Below, one piece after another: positions 8,664 through 18,045 of a stretch of DNA of 64,000 bases. The stretch lies in assembly GCF_000970455.1 (NCBI RefSeq), contig NZ_LAJG01000005.1, forward strand, positions 558,001 through 622,000, read 5' to 3'. This DNA is from Devosia soli (lineage in GTDB: Bacteria; Pseudomonadota; Alphaproteobacteria; Rhizobiales; Devosiaceae). Position 1 is the first letter of the stretch, and each line of letters opens with the position of its first letter. The notes beneath the pieces are model-generated. The model saw nothing but the letters and a program-made list of their open reading frames with translations. It searched no databases and was not told the origin of the DNA. A program made the translations under genes and the position numbers.

Positions 8664-9343
8664 GCCAGGAGACCGCGGCGAATGGCTTCGGCAACGGTAT
8701 GCACGCGGTTGCGAGTGCCGAGCTTGCCGGTGATATTTTCGATGTGCTGATTGATGGTGCGGGTGGAAATGCCGAGCTCGGCAGCGACCGCTTCGGAGGT
8801 GAGGCCGCGCGCCGAGAGCTCCATGATCTGGCGTTCACGCGGGGTGAGGATGGCTTCGCTCGTCGTCGCATCTTCACGCAGACCACGCGCCTGCATCAGC
8901 AGGGCATAGCAGACGATCTGCAGCGGCAGGATGAGTGCGGACAGATCGCGCTCCTCGCCGACAAAGGCGGCGACGCCGCGCGTCTTGCTTTCAAAGGTGA
9001 TCGGCACAAGCGTTGTGCTCACGAAGTCGTATTGGACTGCAAACGGATGACGCGGATCGTCCACTGCAATGACATCATGCTGGACGCCTCCACGCGCGAG
9101 ATTGTCGGCGAGTGACCGGCTGATGGAGTTGCTGCCATTGTCGGTCACAGCGAGCCACCAATCGCGGCGGGCTGGATTGCTGTCCCAGAGGCGAACCGAG
9201 TCTTTTTTAGCAAGCGGGAAATCGAGCAGGAAGGCGCTACGGTATAGAAGTTGGGAGGCCAGATCGCCGAGAAGCTGTTCGATCTCGGCGTCGCTCGCAG
9301 CAAGATGAATGCGCTGGAGCATATCGTCTACGAATGGCAGCAT
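8660..9343 (-). CDS. LuxR-family transcriptional regulator (solo)
   Basis: The 227-residue protein has an N-terminal domain shaped like the autoinducer-binding domain of LuxR/TraR proteins (about 1-160) and a C-terminal LuxR-type HTH (about 165-225) with the core LTPRERQIMELSARG and the recognition segment STRTINQHIENI. No acyl-homoserine-lactone synthase is encoded nearby and the ligand pocket is strongly divergent, so the signal is unknown. It lies 30 bases downstream of a paralogue on the same strand; the two share the C-terminal pattern LGT(R/K)NRVHTVAEA and probably arose by duplication. Confidence 0.85.
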   Translation of the reverse strand: MLPFVDDMLQRIHLAASDAEIEQLLGDLASQLLYRSAFLLDFPLAKKDSVRLWDSNPARRDWWLAVTDNGSNSISRSLADNLARGGVQHDVIAVDDPRHPFAVQYDFVSTTLVPITFESKTRGVAAFVGEERDLSALILPLQIVCYALLMQARGLREDATTSEAILTPRERQIMELSARGLTSEAVAAELGISTRTINQHIENITGKLGTRNRVHTVAEAIRRGLLA

Positions 9344-9373
9344 GCCGCGCGGGTCCCTCCCCCGGTAGTCGTT

Positions 9374-10069
9374 CTAGAGTAGATCGCGCTTGAGCGCTTC
9401 GGCGACCGTGTGGACGCGATTTTTGGTGCCGAGCTTTTCGGCGACGTTATCCATGTGCTGCGTGACAGTGCGGGCGGACATGCCCAATTCCTCGGCCACT
9501 TGCTGGGCACTGAAGCCTTGCGAGGAAAGCGAGATCACCTCCCGTTCGCGCGGCGTCAGGCTCGGCCGGCCAGCGAAAACGCCGGATGTGCGCAGGACCC
9601 TCGCCTGCGCAAAAAGACTGTAGCTCAGCATCTGCAGCGCCCGTTCCTCTTCGGGCGACAGGTGCTTTTCGCCGCAAAGGGCAATGAGACCGGCGACATC
9701 GTCGGTGAACTTGATCGGCACGATGGCAAGGTTAATCATGTCCGTCTTGCGGGCGAAGGCGAACACGGGATCGCGCGGGTCGGAAAAGCGCGTTTCGTCG
9801 AGATATTGTACGCCGCCTTTATCGACGATGTCCGCGGCGACTTTGGTCGAAGTTCGGAGACCGTTCGAGACATATTGATCCCACCAACCGGCGCGCGCGG
9901 AGCTGCTGTCGAGGATCAGCGCGGCGGACTTGAACGCATTGGCATATTCGACGAGATAACCGCTGCGGAAACCGAGGTCGGCCGAAAGATCAGCCAGGAT
10001 ATCGATGATATCGGTGTCGTTAAGGGCTTTGCGAATGCGCCCGAAATAGGTCTCGGCAAGAGCGAGCAT
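9374..10069 (-). CDS. LuxR-family transcriptional regulator (solo), paralogue of the downstream gene
   Basis: The 231-residue protein has the same layout as its neighbour: an N-terminal domain resembling the autoinducer-binding fold (about 1-165) and a LuxR HTH (LTPREREVISLSSQG, then SARTVTQHMDNV). The pair probably forms an operon with this gene first. The N-terminal domain keeps aromatic residues (GWWDQY) near where TraR-type proteins hold ligand, but the canonical residues cannot be assigned with confidence. Target genes and ligand are unknown; the closest genes are the GGDEF-EAL gene on one side and the beta-galactoside operon on the other. Confidence 0.85.
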   Translation of the reverse strand: MLALAETYFGRIRKALNDTDIIDILADLSADLGFRSGYLVEYANAFKSAALILDSSSARAGWWDQYVSNGLRTSTKVAADIVDKGGVQYLDETRFSDPRDPVFAFARKTDMINLAIVPIKFTDDVAGLIALCGEKHLSPEEERALQMLSYSLFAQARVLRTSGVFAGRPSLTPREREVISLSSQGFSAQQVAEELGMSARTVTQHMDNVAEKLGTKNRVHTVAEALKRDLL

Positions 10070-10375
10070 GTTTGGCGTACCGAACCGCGAAAACGGAACA
10101 ATCGGCTGCTTGGACTAGAATCCTTCTCCAGAATACGCATGCATTGGAAGAACTTCCATCGTCATTTTTACGGAGTACAGACAATGGCCCCGGCAAAAAA
10201 GACGATGTCAAAGCTACCGATTTTCCGAGATATCCGAGAGGGTTAGTGTGATCTGGCATGACGCCGATAGCGTCACGCGAAACCCGCTTCGGTCTTGAGG
10301 CATTTGCCTGCGTCCCCCCGCGCCGAAGCGGGCTCGCGCGATTCGTTCAGCCCCTGTCCGCTGCCCCCGGTTCGA
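10070..10375. other. 306-base gap with an imperfect long hairpin
   Basis: No gene is visible. CCCGCTTCGG at 10283-10292 and its complement CCGAAGCGGG at 10323-10332 form a 10-bp stem around a 30-base loop that itself contains AGGCATTTGCCT. It lies just past the stop of the minus-strand ATPase gene and may mark the 3' end of the galactoside operon, although no T-run follows on that strand. The remainder is the leader of the LuxR pair. Confidence 0.4.
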
Positions 10376-11434
10376 TCAGCGAATGCGCTTGCCATCCTTG
10401 CCGAAGACGAGGAGCGCGGAGGGATGGAAGCGCGCCTGATAGCGATCGCCGGGCTTGAGGGTGCGGTTATTGTCGGTGGCAAGGGTGAGAAGCGTACGGC
10501 CTTCGCCGCGGGCATAGGCATAGGTTTCGCCGCCCAGATGCTCGATAATCTCGACCTTGGTCTCGAGCGCGGCGGCGCCTTCGGGATCGAAATGTTCGGG
10601 ACGGATGCCGACGGTTACGGGCGTGCCGGCGGGGACGGCGACCGGAGACGGCAGGAGCTGGCCGGGGAAATCGGCCAGGCGAATGCCGCCCGCTTCGGCG
10701 GTGCCATCGAGAAGGTTCATCTTGGGCGAGCCGATAAAGCCGGCAACGAAGAGATTGTCCGGATTATCATAGAGTTCGAGCGGCGAGCCGGCCTGCTCGA
10801 TGATGCCATCGCGCAGCACGACGATCTTGTCGGCCAAGGTCATGGCCTCGACCTGATCGTGGGTGACATAGATGATGGTGGTCTGGAGTTCCTTGTGGAG
10901 CCGGGCGATCTCGATGCGCATATGCACGCGCAGTTCCGCGTCGAGATTGGAGAGGGGTTCGTCGAAGAGGAACACATCGGGATGACGGACGATGGCGCGG
11001 CCAATGGCGACGCGCTGGCGCTGGCCGCCCGAAAGCTGCTTGGGGAAGCGGTCGAGCAATGCGCCGAGTTCGAGAATGCGGGCGGCTTCGCCGACGCGCT
11101 GGGCGATTTCTTCCTTCGAGGCGCCGGCGAATTTGAGCGCGAAGCCCATGTTTTCACGCACCGTCATATGCGGATAGAGCGCATAGGACTGGAACACCAT
11201 GGCGATGCCACGATTGGCGGGATCGACGTCGTTCATGCGCTTGTCGCCAATGAAGAGGTCTCCCGAGGAGATCTGTTCAAGCCCGGCAATCATGCGCAGG
11301 AGCGTGGACTTGCCACAGCCCGAGGGGCCGACAAAGACGACGAACTGCTTGTCTTCGATATCGAGATCGACGCCCTTGATGACGTTGACCGAGCCGAAGG
11401 ACTTTTTCACATTGCGAAGTTTCAACCCGGACAT
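10376..11434 (-). CDS. Sugar ABC transporter ATP-binding protein (MsmK/UgpC/LacK type)
   Basis: The 352-residue ATPase of a CUT1-type sugar importer has Walker A (GPSGCGKST, about 36-44), the Q-loop in [12 protein letters not shown], the signature [14 protein letters not shown], Walker B ([12 protein letters not shown]) and the H-loop ([12 protein letters not shown]). A C-terminal OB-fold regulatory domain follows from about residue 235. It powers uptake through the two permeases encoded upstream on the same strand. An SD (GAGGAG) lies seven bases before the ATG, and the gap to the beta-galactosidase gene is 11 bases, so it is the last gene of the operon. Confidence 0.93.
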   Translation of the reverse strand: MSGLKLRNVKKSFGSVNVIKGVDLDIEDKQFVVFVGPSGCGKSTLLRMIAGLEQISSGDLFIGDKRMNDVDPANRGIAMVFQSYALYPHMTVRENMGFALKFAGASKEEIAQRVGEAARILELGALLDRFPKQLSGGQRQRVAIGRAIVRHPDVFLFDEPLSNLDAELRVHMRIEIARLHKELQTTIIYVTHDQVEAMTLADKIVVLRDGIIEQAGSPLELYDNPDNLFVAGFIGSPKMNLLDGTAEAGGIRLADFPGQLLPSPVAVPAGTPVTVGIRPEHFDPEGAAALETKVEIIEHLGGETYAYARGEGRTLLTLATDNNRTLKPGDRYQARFHPSALLVFGKDGKRIR

Positions 11435-11445
11435 GCGAGCACTCC

Positions 11446-13647
11446 TCAGACAGCGGTGAGCGTTGCGACGGTGCGGCCAAGCCGCTCGTTGGTGACAGTG
11501 ACGGTGATCGGGCCCTTGCCGGTCGAGCGTAGCCAGAAGCCGGTGGAACCCGCGCGGAGCGGGACAAGACCGGGGCCGATGCGGGTGGCGGCACCCGAGA
11601 CTTTGATCGAGACCGGTTCTGGGAAGAAGGGCAGCTTCTTGCCGGACTGATCGAGAGCGCGGACGAGAACACGGACCGTATCGCCTTCCGAACCGATCTC
11701 GGTGGCGTCGGGCACGACCTGCAGTTCATGGGCGATGGGGTCGGCGATGAACTTGACGGTTTTGACCGCCTTGCCATCGATATAGCCGGTGATGGTGGCA
11801 TCTTCCCAGGACATGCCCCAGAGACCGAGCTCTTCTTCGCTGAGGTCTTCGCGCTTGATAACGACCGGCGCGTGGGGGAGATGCGGGAAAGCCTGACGAT
11901 CGGGGCCGAGGCGCTTGGGCGTGTTGTTCCCGTAGGCGAGTTCGACTTCGTCGCAATTGGTGAGGATCATCAGCGGCAGAACGCCACCGATATTGCGCTC
12001 GCCACGGGCCCAGAAGGTGACGGGCTTGAGGATGATCTCGTCTTCCGGCTCGCATTGGCTGGCATAGGCGAAGGCAGCAAATTTCGGCTCACGGAACATA
12101 TCCATGACGCCGTGGTGGCAGAGGCGATCACCCGAGCCAAAGTCCTTGTGCGTATTATAATCGAAGGCGCACCAGCCGATGCAGCCGGCGATCTGCGGAT
12201 CGCCATAGGCAGCATTCATGACTTCGAGGTGCCGGCGCACATGCTCGGCCTGGCGCTGCTCCTGATCGTAGGACTTGGTCGGGTACATGTGACCACCATA
12301 TTCGGTGATCATGTAAGGCACGACGCGGTCCAGGCCGGTGACTTCCTGCTGCGGACGCAGCGGCGTGCGCGGACGGTTGCCGCCCCATTCCTCGTTGCCG
12401 AGGATAAAGTCGTTCATGGTGTAGACGTCTTCGAGCAGTTCGCTATCGGTGATGTAGCGGACGCCGCCGGTGGGGCGGGTTGGGTCGAGTTCGCGCGCCA
12501 GCTTGTTGGTGCGGACGTAGAAGTCGTGATTGTCCTGCGATTCATTGATGCGGACGCCCCAGATGACGATCGAGGGGTGGTTCCAATCGCGCGTAACCAT
12601 GCGGCGGACGTTTTCGACCGATTCATCCTGCCATGCGAGCGGACCGATATGCTGCCAGCCGGGGATTTCCTCAAAGACGAGGAGGCCGAGTTCGTCGCAG
12701 GCGTCGAGGAAATAGTGGCTCTGCGGATAGTGCGAGGTGCGCACCATGTTGAGCTTGAGCTCGTGCTTGAGGATTTCAGCATCCTTGACCTGGGCCGATT
12801 TGCCGAGGGCATAGCCGATATAGGGGAAGGACTGGTGGCGGTTGAGGCCACGAAGCTTAAGCGGCTTGCCGTTGAGCTTGAAACCTTCGGGGGTGAACTC
12901 GGCGCTGCGGAAACCGAAGCGGATATTTGCTACGTCCTGGCCGGTGGCGGTGTCGACGGTGACTTCGAGGCTATAAAGGGTCGGGGTCTTGAGATCCCAA
13001 AGCGTGATGCCTGAGAGGTCGTTGAAAGCGACTTCGACCGTCTCACCGGTGATGGCGGCATCGGTCGTGGCGATGGTGTTGCCTGAGGCGTCCTTGATTG
13101 CCGCGACAAGCGTGCCCGAGAGCGCTTGATCTTGCGGATTGGCCAGCGCGATGCGGGCGCGGACGGATTTTTTGTCGGCGAGGACGTTCGGCGTTTCGAC
13201 TTTGGCATTGCCGACAAAGATGGGCGCGGTGACGCGGAGCCAGGCTTCGCGGTAGAGGCCGGCATAGGTCAAGTAGTCGATCTGGCCGCCGAAGGGCGGG
13301 ATCTCAGGGTTTTCACTGCCATCGATCGTGACGGTGAGGACGTTTTCGCCATCATTCAGCTTGCCCGTCAGGCGGCCTTCGAAGGGCGTGTAGCCATCTT
13401 TATGGGCCGCGATTTCCTCGCCATTGAGGAGAACACGGGCATTGGCCATGGCGCCATCAAACACGACTGAGACGTCCTTGCCCTGCCAGGCGGGGTCGGC
13501 GGCGAAGCGCTTTTCGTAGGTGAAGACGCGCTGATAGGTCTTCTCGTCGAAATAGGAGAACGGCAGCTCCACGGCGTTGTGGGGCAGGCGAACGGTCTCG
13601 CTGCCTTCGAAGAGCCAGCCGGAGTTAAAGTCGATCAAGGGACGCAT
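11446..13647 (-). CDS. Glycoside hydrolase family 2 beta-galactosidase
   Basis: The 733-residue enzyme has the GH2 order: sugar-binding jelly roll (about 1-160), immunoglobulin-like domain (about 165-255), TIM barrel (about 260-560) and a C-terminal beta domain. Visible catalytic segments are the acid/base Glu in [15 protein letters not shown] and the nucleophile Glu in MITEYGGH. There is no signal peptide, so the sugar is cleaved in the cytoplasm after import. It is shorter than E. coli LacZ (about 1,020 residues). The position between the permease and ATPase genes supports a beta-galactoside substrate, but GH2 also includes beta-glucuronidases and beta-mannosidases. Confidence 0.87.
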   Translation of the reverse strand: MRPLIDFNSGWLFEGSETVRLPHNAVELPFSYFDEKTYQRVFTYEKRFAADPAWQGKDVSVVFDGAMANARVLLNGEEIAAHKDGYTPFEGRLTGKLNDGENVLTVTIDGSENPEIPPFGGQIDYLTYAGLYREAWLRVTAPIFVGNAKVETPNVLADKKSVRARIALANPQDQALSGTLVAAIKDASGNTIATTDAAITGETVEVAFNDLSGITLWDLKTPTLYSLEVTVDTATGQDVANIRFGFRSAEFTPEGFKLNGKPLKLRGLNRHQSFPYIGYALGKSAQVKDAEILKHELKLNMVRTSHYPQSHYFLDACDELGLLVFEEIPGWQHIGPLAWQDESVENVRRMVTRDWNHPSIVIWGVRINESQDNHDFYVRTNKLARELDPTRPTGGVRYITDSELLEDVYTMNDFILGNEEWGGNRPRTPLRPQQEVTGLDRVVPYMITEYGGHMYPTKSYDQEQRQAEHVRRHLEVMNAAYGDPQIAGCIGWCAFDYNTHKDFGSGDRLCHHGVMDMFREPKFAAFAYASQCEPEDEIILKPVTFWARGERNIGGVLPLMILTNCDEVELAYGNNTPKRLGPDRQAFPHLPHAPVVIKREDLSEEELGLWGMSWEDATITGYIDGKAVKTVKFIADPIAHELQVVPDATEIGSEGDTVRVLVRALDQSGKKLPFFPEPVSIKVSGAATRIGPGLVPLRAGSTGFWLRSTGKGPITVTVTNERLGRTVATLTAV

Positions 13648-13656
13648 ATTCAGTTT

Positions 13657-14469
13657 CTACTTAACGGCGCCCAGCATGCCTTCGACGAAGCGGCGCTGGA
13701 GCAGGAAGAAAATAACGAGGGTGGGAAGCGTGGCGAGCACGGTGCCAAAGAGCAGCATGCCGTAATCGGGCGTGTAGGCCGAAGTCAGCGCCGAAAGGAT
13801 CAGCGTGATCGTCTTGTTGTCCGCCGTTTGCAGCACGATCAGCGGCCAGAGGTAATTGTTCCAGTTGGCCATGAAGACAATGATGGTCGCGGCCGCATAG
13901 GTCGAGCGCATCACCGGCATGTAGACGTAAAGAAAGATCTGCCACTCGTTGAGGCCGTCGATCTTGGCAGCATCGCGCAGCTCGCTCGGGAACGCTTTGG
14001 TTGCCTGGCGGAAGTAGAAGATGATGAAGATCGAGGCCACGGTCGGCAGGATCGCCGCGACGAAGGTGTTCACGAGCTTTGCCTGCGAAAACATGACAAA
14101 GAGCGGAACCATCATGGCAGCAAACGGGATCGAGAGCAGGAGCAGCAGCAGCGCGAAGAGCTTTTCGCGGATGCGCGAGCGGAACATCTCGAAGCCATAG
14201 CCAGCGAGCGAAGAAACGACGAGCGTCAGCGCCGTGCCGACGACGGCGATGATGGCCGAGTTCATGAAGATGCGAGGGGCATCGACCGTGGCAAAGAACG
14301 TGGCGGCATTGGCAAAGAGCGCACCGCCGGGTGTGGTCTTGCCGCGGATGATATCTGCCGACGCGTTGGTCGCGCCGATGATCATCCAATAGAACGGGAA
14401 GACCGAGATAAAGGCGGCAAGGCTCAGAAGCGCATAGACGAGGCCGCGGCGGAGAAGAGCGGGGTTCAT
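13657..14469 (-). CDS. Sugar ABC transporter permease (LacG/MalG type)
   Basis: This 270-residue inner-membrane protein has six predicted helices and the permease EAA loop (ELRDAAKIDGLNEWQIFLYVYMPV) that docks on the ATPase. It pairs with the permease encoded just upstream; their genes overlap by four bases (ATGA), showing translational coupling. The C-terminus LQRRFVEGMLGAVK is typical of MalG-like CUT1 permeases. Substrate is inferred from the neighbouring beta-galactosidase. Confidence 0.9.
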   Translation of the reverse strand: MNPALLRRGLVYALLSLAAFISVFPFYWMIIGATNASADIIRGKTTPGGALFANAATFFATVDAPRIFMNSAIIAVVGTALTLVVSSLAGYGFEMFRSRIREKLFALLLLLLSIPFAAMMVPLFVMFSQAKLVNTFVAAILPTVASIFIIFYFRQATKAFPSELRDAAKIDGLNEWQIFLYVYMPVMRSTYAAATIIVFMANWNNYLWPLIVLQTADNKTITLILSALTSAYTPDYGMLLFGTVLATLPTLVIFFLLQRRFVEGMLGAVK

Positions 14470-15365
14470 GACGACTTCACCTTGCGATCACGCGCCACGA
14501 GGAATTGCAGGAAGCTCAGGATGGCGACCACCAGCACGATGACCCAGGACACGGTGGCCGAATAGCCGAAGCTGGGCATGAATTTGAAGGTCAGGTTGTA
14601 GATATAGAGCGACAGGGTGACGGTGGAATCCGAAGGGCCGCCAGTGCCGCCAGTGAGGTTGAAGACCTCGTCAAAGAGCTGCAGCGTGCCGATGGTGGAG
14701 ACGACAGTGGTAAAGAGGATGACCGGCTTGAGCATGGGGATGGTCAGGTAGCGGAACCGGGCCCAGGCTGGAACGCCATCGATGCGCGCAGCTTCATAGA
14801 TCGAGCGATCGATGTTCTGAAGCGCTGCCAGATAAAAGATCATGTTGTAGCCGGTCCAGCGCCAGGTGATGGCGATGATGATGGTGACCTTGGCCCAGAA
14901 GGGGTCGCCCAGCCAGGAAATCGGCGAGGCGATGAGATGGAGCGCCATGAGCGTCTGGTTGATGATGCCATCGACCGCGAACATCGACTTGAAGATGGTG
15001 GAATAGGCGATCAGCGAGGTGACGCAGGGCAGGAAGATCGCCGTGCGGAAAAGACCGCGGAATCTGAGGGTCGAGTCATTGAGCGCGACGGCAAAGAGCA
15101 GCGCCAGCGTGATCATGATCGGCACCTGCACGATGAAGAACGTGAAGGTATTGATCAAGGCGCGGATAAAGACGGGGTCTTTGGTGAGGCGCTGGATATT
15201 GGCGAAACCGCCGAAGCTGAGGTTCATGCCCTTGCCGACCTGGAAGCTCATCCAGAGCGACCAGACGATTGGATAGATCATGAACAGCCCGAGCAGGACC
15301 AATGCCGGCATGACGAAAAGCCAGCCATTTATCCGCTCACTGCGCGCGAGACCCGATTGCGCCAC
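14466..15365 (-). CDS. Sugar ABC transporter permease (LacF/MalF type)
   Basis: The 299-residue protein has six membrane helices and the EAA loop (IYEAARIDGVPAWARFRYLTIPML). The start is GTG at 15365 with an AAGGAG SD about seven bases upstream. It forms the translocation pore with the LacG-like protein. It is separated from the binding-protein gene by about 180 bases that contain a terminator-like hairpin, an arrangement that usually lets the binding protein be made in excess. Confidence 0.9.
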   Translation of the reverse strand: MAQSGLARSERINGWLFVMPALVLLGLFMIYPIVWSLWMSFQVGKGMNLSFGGFANIQRLTKDPVFIRALINTFTFFIVQVPIMITLALLFAVALNDSTLRFRGLFRTAIFLPCVTSLIAYSTIFKSMFAVDGIINQTLMALHLIASPISWLGDPFWAKVTIIIAITWRWTGYNMIFYLAALQNIDRSIYEAARIDGVPAWARFRYLTIPMLKPVILFTTVVSTIGTLQLFDEVFNLTGGTGGPSDSTVTLSLYIYNLTFKFMPSFGYSATVSWVIVLVVAILSFLQFLVARDRKVKSS

Positions 15366-15513
15366 GACAGACTCCTTGCCCTTGGAGTGATCTCATAGCC
15401 ATCCCTCAAGCCGGCTCATCGAACCTAAGGATGGCATCAAACAGAACCGTCCAACCCACACCATGGGTGCGCTCCAAGGCCCCGCGATCGCTCGCGAATC
15501 CCAGGGGAGGACG

Positions 15514-15544
15514 GAAAAAGGGGAGCGGATGAACCGCTCCCCTT
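15514..15544 (-). terminator. Attenuator hairpin between binding protein and permease genes
   Basis: On the minus strand an 11-bp perfect stem (AAGGGGAGCGG with CCGCTCCCCTT), loop TTCAT, is followed by TTTTTC. This is a Rho-independent terminator pattern directly after the binding-protein gene; partial read-through would feed the permease genes. Confidence 0.7.
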
Positions 15545-15549
15545 CGCCA

Positions 15550-16830
15550 TTACTGCATCTGCTGCTGGGCCTGATCGTTGATGGCCTGGAGGGCCGCATC
15601 GATATCGCCACCCTGGATGATGGTGGGCAGCTGGGCCGCCACGGCGGCATCGACTTCGGCAGTAAAGGTGCCGTAGTCAACGCTCGGGATCTGACCGAGC
15701 CAGGTCGAGAAGTTCTGCCAGACGGGCGCGCCGCCGAAGAACTCGTCGGATGCCTTATAAGCTTCGCCTTCACGCGCCGAGAGGAGCGAACCGACGGCAC
15801 CGCGCTTGATCAGGATGTCCTGGTAGAAATCCTGATCGCCAGCCCAAACGGTCTTGAAGAAGTCGATGGCTTCTTCCTTGTTGTCCGAGGAGGACAGGAG
15901 GAACCAGCTCGAACCGCCCTGATTGGACGCATTGACCGAGCCTTCCATGTCAAGACGCGGAATGGGAGCGACAGCCCACTTGCCGGACTGATCGGCATTG
16001 GCCTTGATGGTAGCGGTGATCCAGACGCCGACCGGCACCACGGCAACTTCGCCATTGGTGAAGGCACCGGTATATTCGGCCCAGCCGGAAACCGGCTTGA
16101 CGAGGTCAGCCTGATAGAATTTGGCGTAGGTTTCGAGGGCCTTCTTGAGGGCGGCATTGTCCGTGATGTGAAGCGAGCCGTCTTCGTTGAAGTACCATTC
16201 GCCAGCCGACTGCATCATCATGCGGATGACGCCGGTGTCGTTCATGTCGAGGTCGAGAAGTTGCTTGCCGGTCTTTTCCTTGACGGCCTGGCCGATTTCG
16301 ACAAGGCGATCCCAGGTGATGTTTTCGAGATCGGCAGCGGTAAAACCGGCTTCTTCGAGGTAGTCCGAGCGGTAGAAGAGACCGGTCACGCCGGAGTCGA
16401 ACGGCACCGAGTAGGATTTGCCATCGAGAGTTGCGGCAGCGACCTTATAGGGCGCGAAGACCGACATATCGATCGAGTCCGAGAGCGGCTCGAAGGCGCC
16501 AGGGAATGACTGCAGGTATTTCTGAGCAATGTCGTCCTGGATCAGAACGATATCGGGAAGACCTTCGGTGCTGCCAGCAAGAAGCTGGGTCTGGAGCTTG
16601 GCGCGGATGTCGTCCTGGCTCGCAGTGTCATCGACATTGAAGGTCGTTTCCGGATGGGCCTTGGTGTAGATTTCACCAGCTTCGCGCATGGTGTCGCCAT
16701 TGAAGGCCTTATCCCAGACCCAGACCGAGATTTCACCGGCCGAGGCAGACGCCGCAGCGACGGTCACGATGCTGATACCGGTCAGAGCAACGCAAAGGGT
16801 GCGCTTCCAGCGCGTGGACATATCTGTCAT
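15550..16830 (-). CDS. Sugar ABC transporter substrate-binding protein (LacE-like)
   Basis: The 426-residue periplasmic protein starts with a Sec signal peptide (hydrophobic core LCVALTGISIVTVAAASASA, cut before GEISVWV) and continues as an extracellular solute-binding protein of family 1. A strong SD (GGGAGGAAACT) precedes the ATG. It should deliver a beta-galactoside or related oligosaccharide to the permeases encoded downstream. It is the first structural gene after the LacI-type regulator gene on the same strand, with a candidate operator between them. Confidence 0.9.
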   Translation of the reverse strand: MTDMSTRWKRTLCVALTGISIVTVAAASASAGEISVWVWDKAFNGDTMREAGEIYTKAHPETTFNVDDTASQDDIRAKLQTQLLAGSTEGLPDIVLIQDDIAQKYLQSFPGAFEPLSDSIDMSVFAPYKVAAATLDGKSYSVPFDSGVTGLFYRSDYLEEAGFTAADLENITWDRLVEIGQAVKEKTGKQLLDLDMNDTGVIRMMMQSAGEWYFNEDGSLHITDNAALKKALETYAKFYQADLVKPVSGWAEYTGAFTNGEVAVVPVGVWITATIKANADQSGKWAVAPIPRLDMEGSVNASNQGGSSWFLLSSSDNKEEAIDFFKTVWAGDQDFYQDILIKRGAVGSLLSAREGEAYKASDEFFGGAPVWQNFSTWLGQIPSVDYGTFTAEVDAAVAAQLPTIIQGGDIDAALQAINDQAQQQMQ

Positions 16831-16907
16831 AGTTTCCTCCCATAGAGGTGGTCCTCTCCACCTTGAAGGAGACTGTAGCCGCTAAAATTCCAGCGCGCAA
16901 ATAATTT

Positions 16908-16923
16908 CAGTAAATTTTTACTG
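16908..16923. promoter_or_regulatory. Candidate LacI-family operator for the galactoside operon
   Basis: A perfect inverted repeat CAGTAAA-TT-TTTACTG sits two bases past the regulator stop codon and about 80 bases upstream of the binding-protein start. Its symmetry and place fit an operator for the upstream LacI-type regulator; the assignment is inferred. Confidence 0.6.
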
Positions 16924-16925
16924 CG

Positions 16926-17912
16926 TTATTTTTCAACGGGTTGGCGGGTGCTTGCGCGCCAAACCAGTTTGGATGCCAGGGTGATCTGCTTGGCAAGATC
17001 ACGCCCCCCTACCCGCTCGAGCAGAAGCTCGATTGCCGCCTCGCCGATCTCTTCGGCGGGCAGATGGACCGTGGTCAAAGGCGGATTGAGGAACTGGGCC
17101 ACGGAAATATCATTGAAGCTCGCGACGCCAATATCAGCCGGAATCGCGAGGCCGCGCTCATGGATGGCGCGATAGGCGCCGATGGCCATTGAATCGTTAA
17201 AGGTGACAATGGCATCGAACGGACGGCGATCGGCGAGCAGTTCGCGGGTGAGGCGATAGCCGCCTTCTTCGGTATTGTCGCCGGAGCGGAAAAGGCGATC
17301 ATCAAACCAGCCGGCAGCCGTCATCCAGTGAACGAAGGCCTGAGCGCGCCGGTCGCCCCAACCGATATAGGCAATGCGGCGATAGCCGCGCTGAGAAAGG
17401 GCCGCAAGCAGCTTTTCCATCGCCGACCAGAGATCGGCCGAAACGGAATCGATGTCGTCATCGGGCGGGACGTGATCGGCAAAGACGATCTGGCGCGAAT
17501 GGTGGCGGAGCCACTCGGTTTCTTCTTCGTCGTGGCGGCCGATGACGATGGTACCGGATGCATCCTGAAGGAGGTTGGCAGCGGGACGCGCGTCTGTGTG
17601 GTAAACTTTTACCGTTTCGATCTTGAGGGCGGCGCAGCGGCGCTCGATGCCGAGGCGCATGGCGACATAGTATGGATCGACCAGCTCGCGTTCTGGAGCA
17701 AGGAAATGCACCAATGCAACCTTGGTCAGGCCCTGCTGCTGGTTGGCGCGATTGCGGCTCCGCGGGGTCGAATAGTTGAGCGCTTCCGCTGTCTCGATGA
17801 TCGCCTGGCGCTTGCGGGTCGAAATCGAGAGCGTCGTATCGTAATTGAGGACGCGCGAAACCGTAGCGCTCGAAACGCCGACTGCCGCTGCGATTTCCTT
17901 GAGGGTGACCAT
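16926..17912 (-). CDS. LacI-family transcriptional regulator of the galactoside operon
   Basis: The 328-residue protein begins with a LacI HTH (VTLKEIAAAVGVSSATVSRVLN) and a hinge, followed by a periplasmic-binding-protein-like effector domain (about 60-325). It resembles EbgR-type repressors. I chose the ATG at 17912 because family members start directly at the HTH; a frame opening at 17969 would add 19 residues. The gene precedes the transporter and beta-galactosidase genes on the same strand, so it most likely represses them and releases on binding a galactoside. Confidence 0.88.
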   Translation of the reverse strand: MVTLKEIAAAVGVSSATVSRVLNYDTTLSISTRKRQAIIETAEALNYSTPRSRNRANQQQGLTKVALVHFLAPERELVDPYYVAMRLGIERRCAALKIETVKVYHTDARPAANLLQDASGTIVIGRHDEEETEWLRHHSRQIVFADHVPPDDDIDSVSADLWSAMEKLLAALSQRGYRRIAYIGWGDRRAQAFVHWMTAAGWFDDRLFRSGDNTEEGGYRLTRELLADRRPFDAIVTFNDSMAIGAYRAIHERGLAIPADIGVASFNDISVAQFLNPPLTTVHLPAEEIGEAAIELLLERVGGRDLAKQITLASKLVWRASTRQPVEK

Positions 17913-18045
17913 GGGGCGGCACGCTACAGGCAGGGGCCGCGCCGGGTCAACATCGCGTGCTAACGACACGCTGTTCGGTCAAGTGAGTTTTTCTCACCGT
18001 TTTGGACGGCGGTAGTGCTGATCGACGCGGCGAACGTTTCTACGC

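Noticed and set aside
13579..14565. Plus-strand open frame of 328 codons opposite the permease and beta-galactosidase genes
   Set aside because: Highly charged, repetitive composition and complete overlap with well-supported permease genes.
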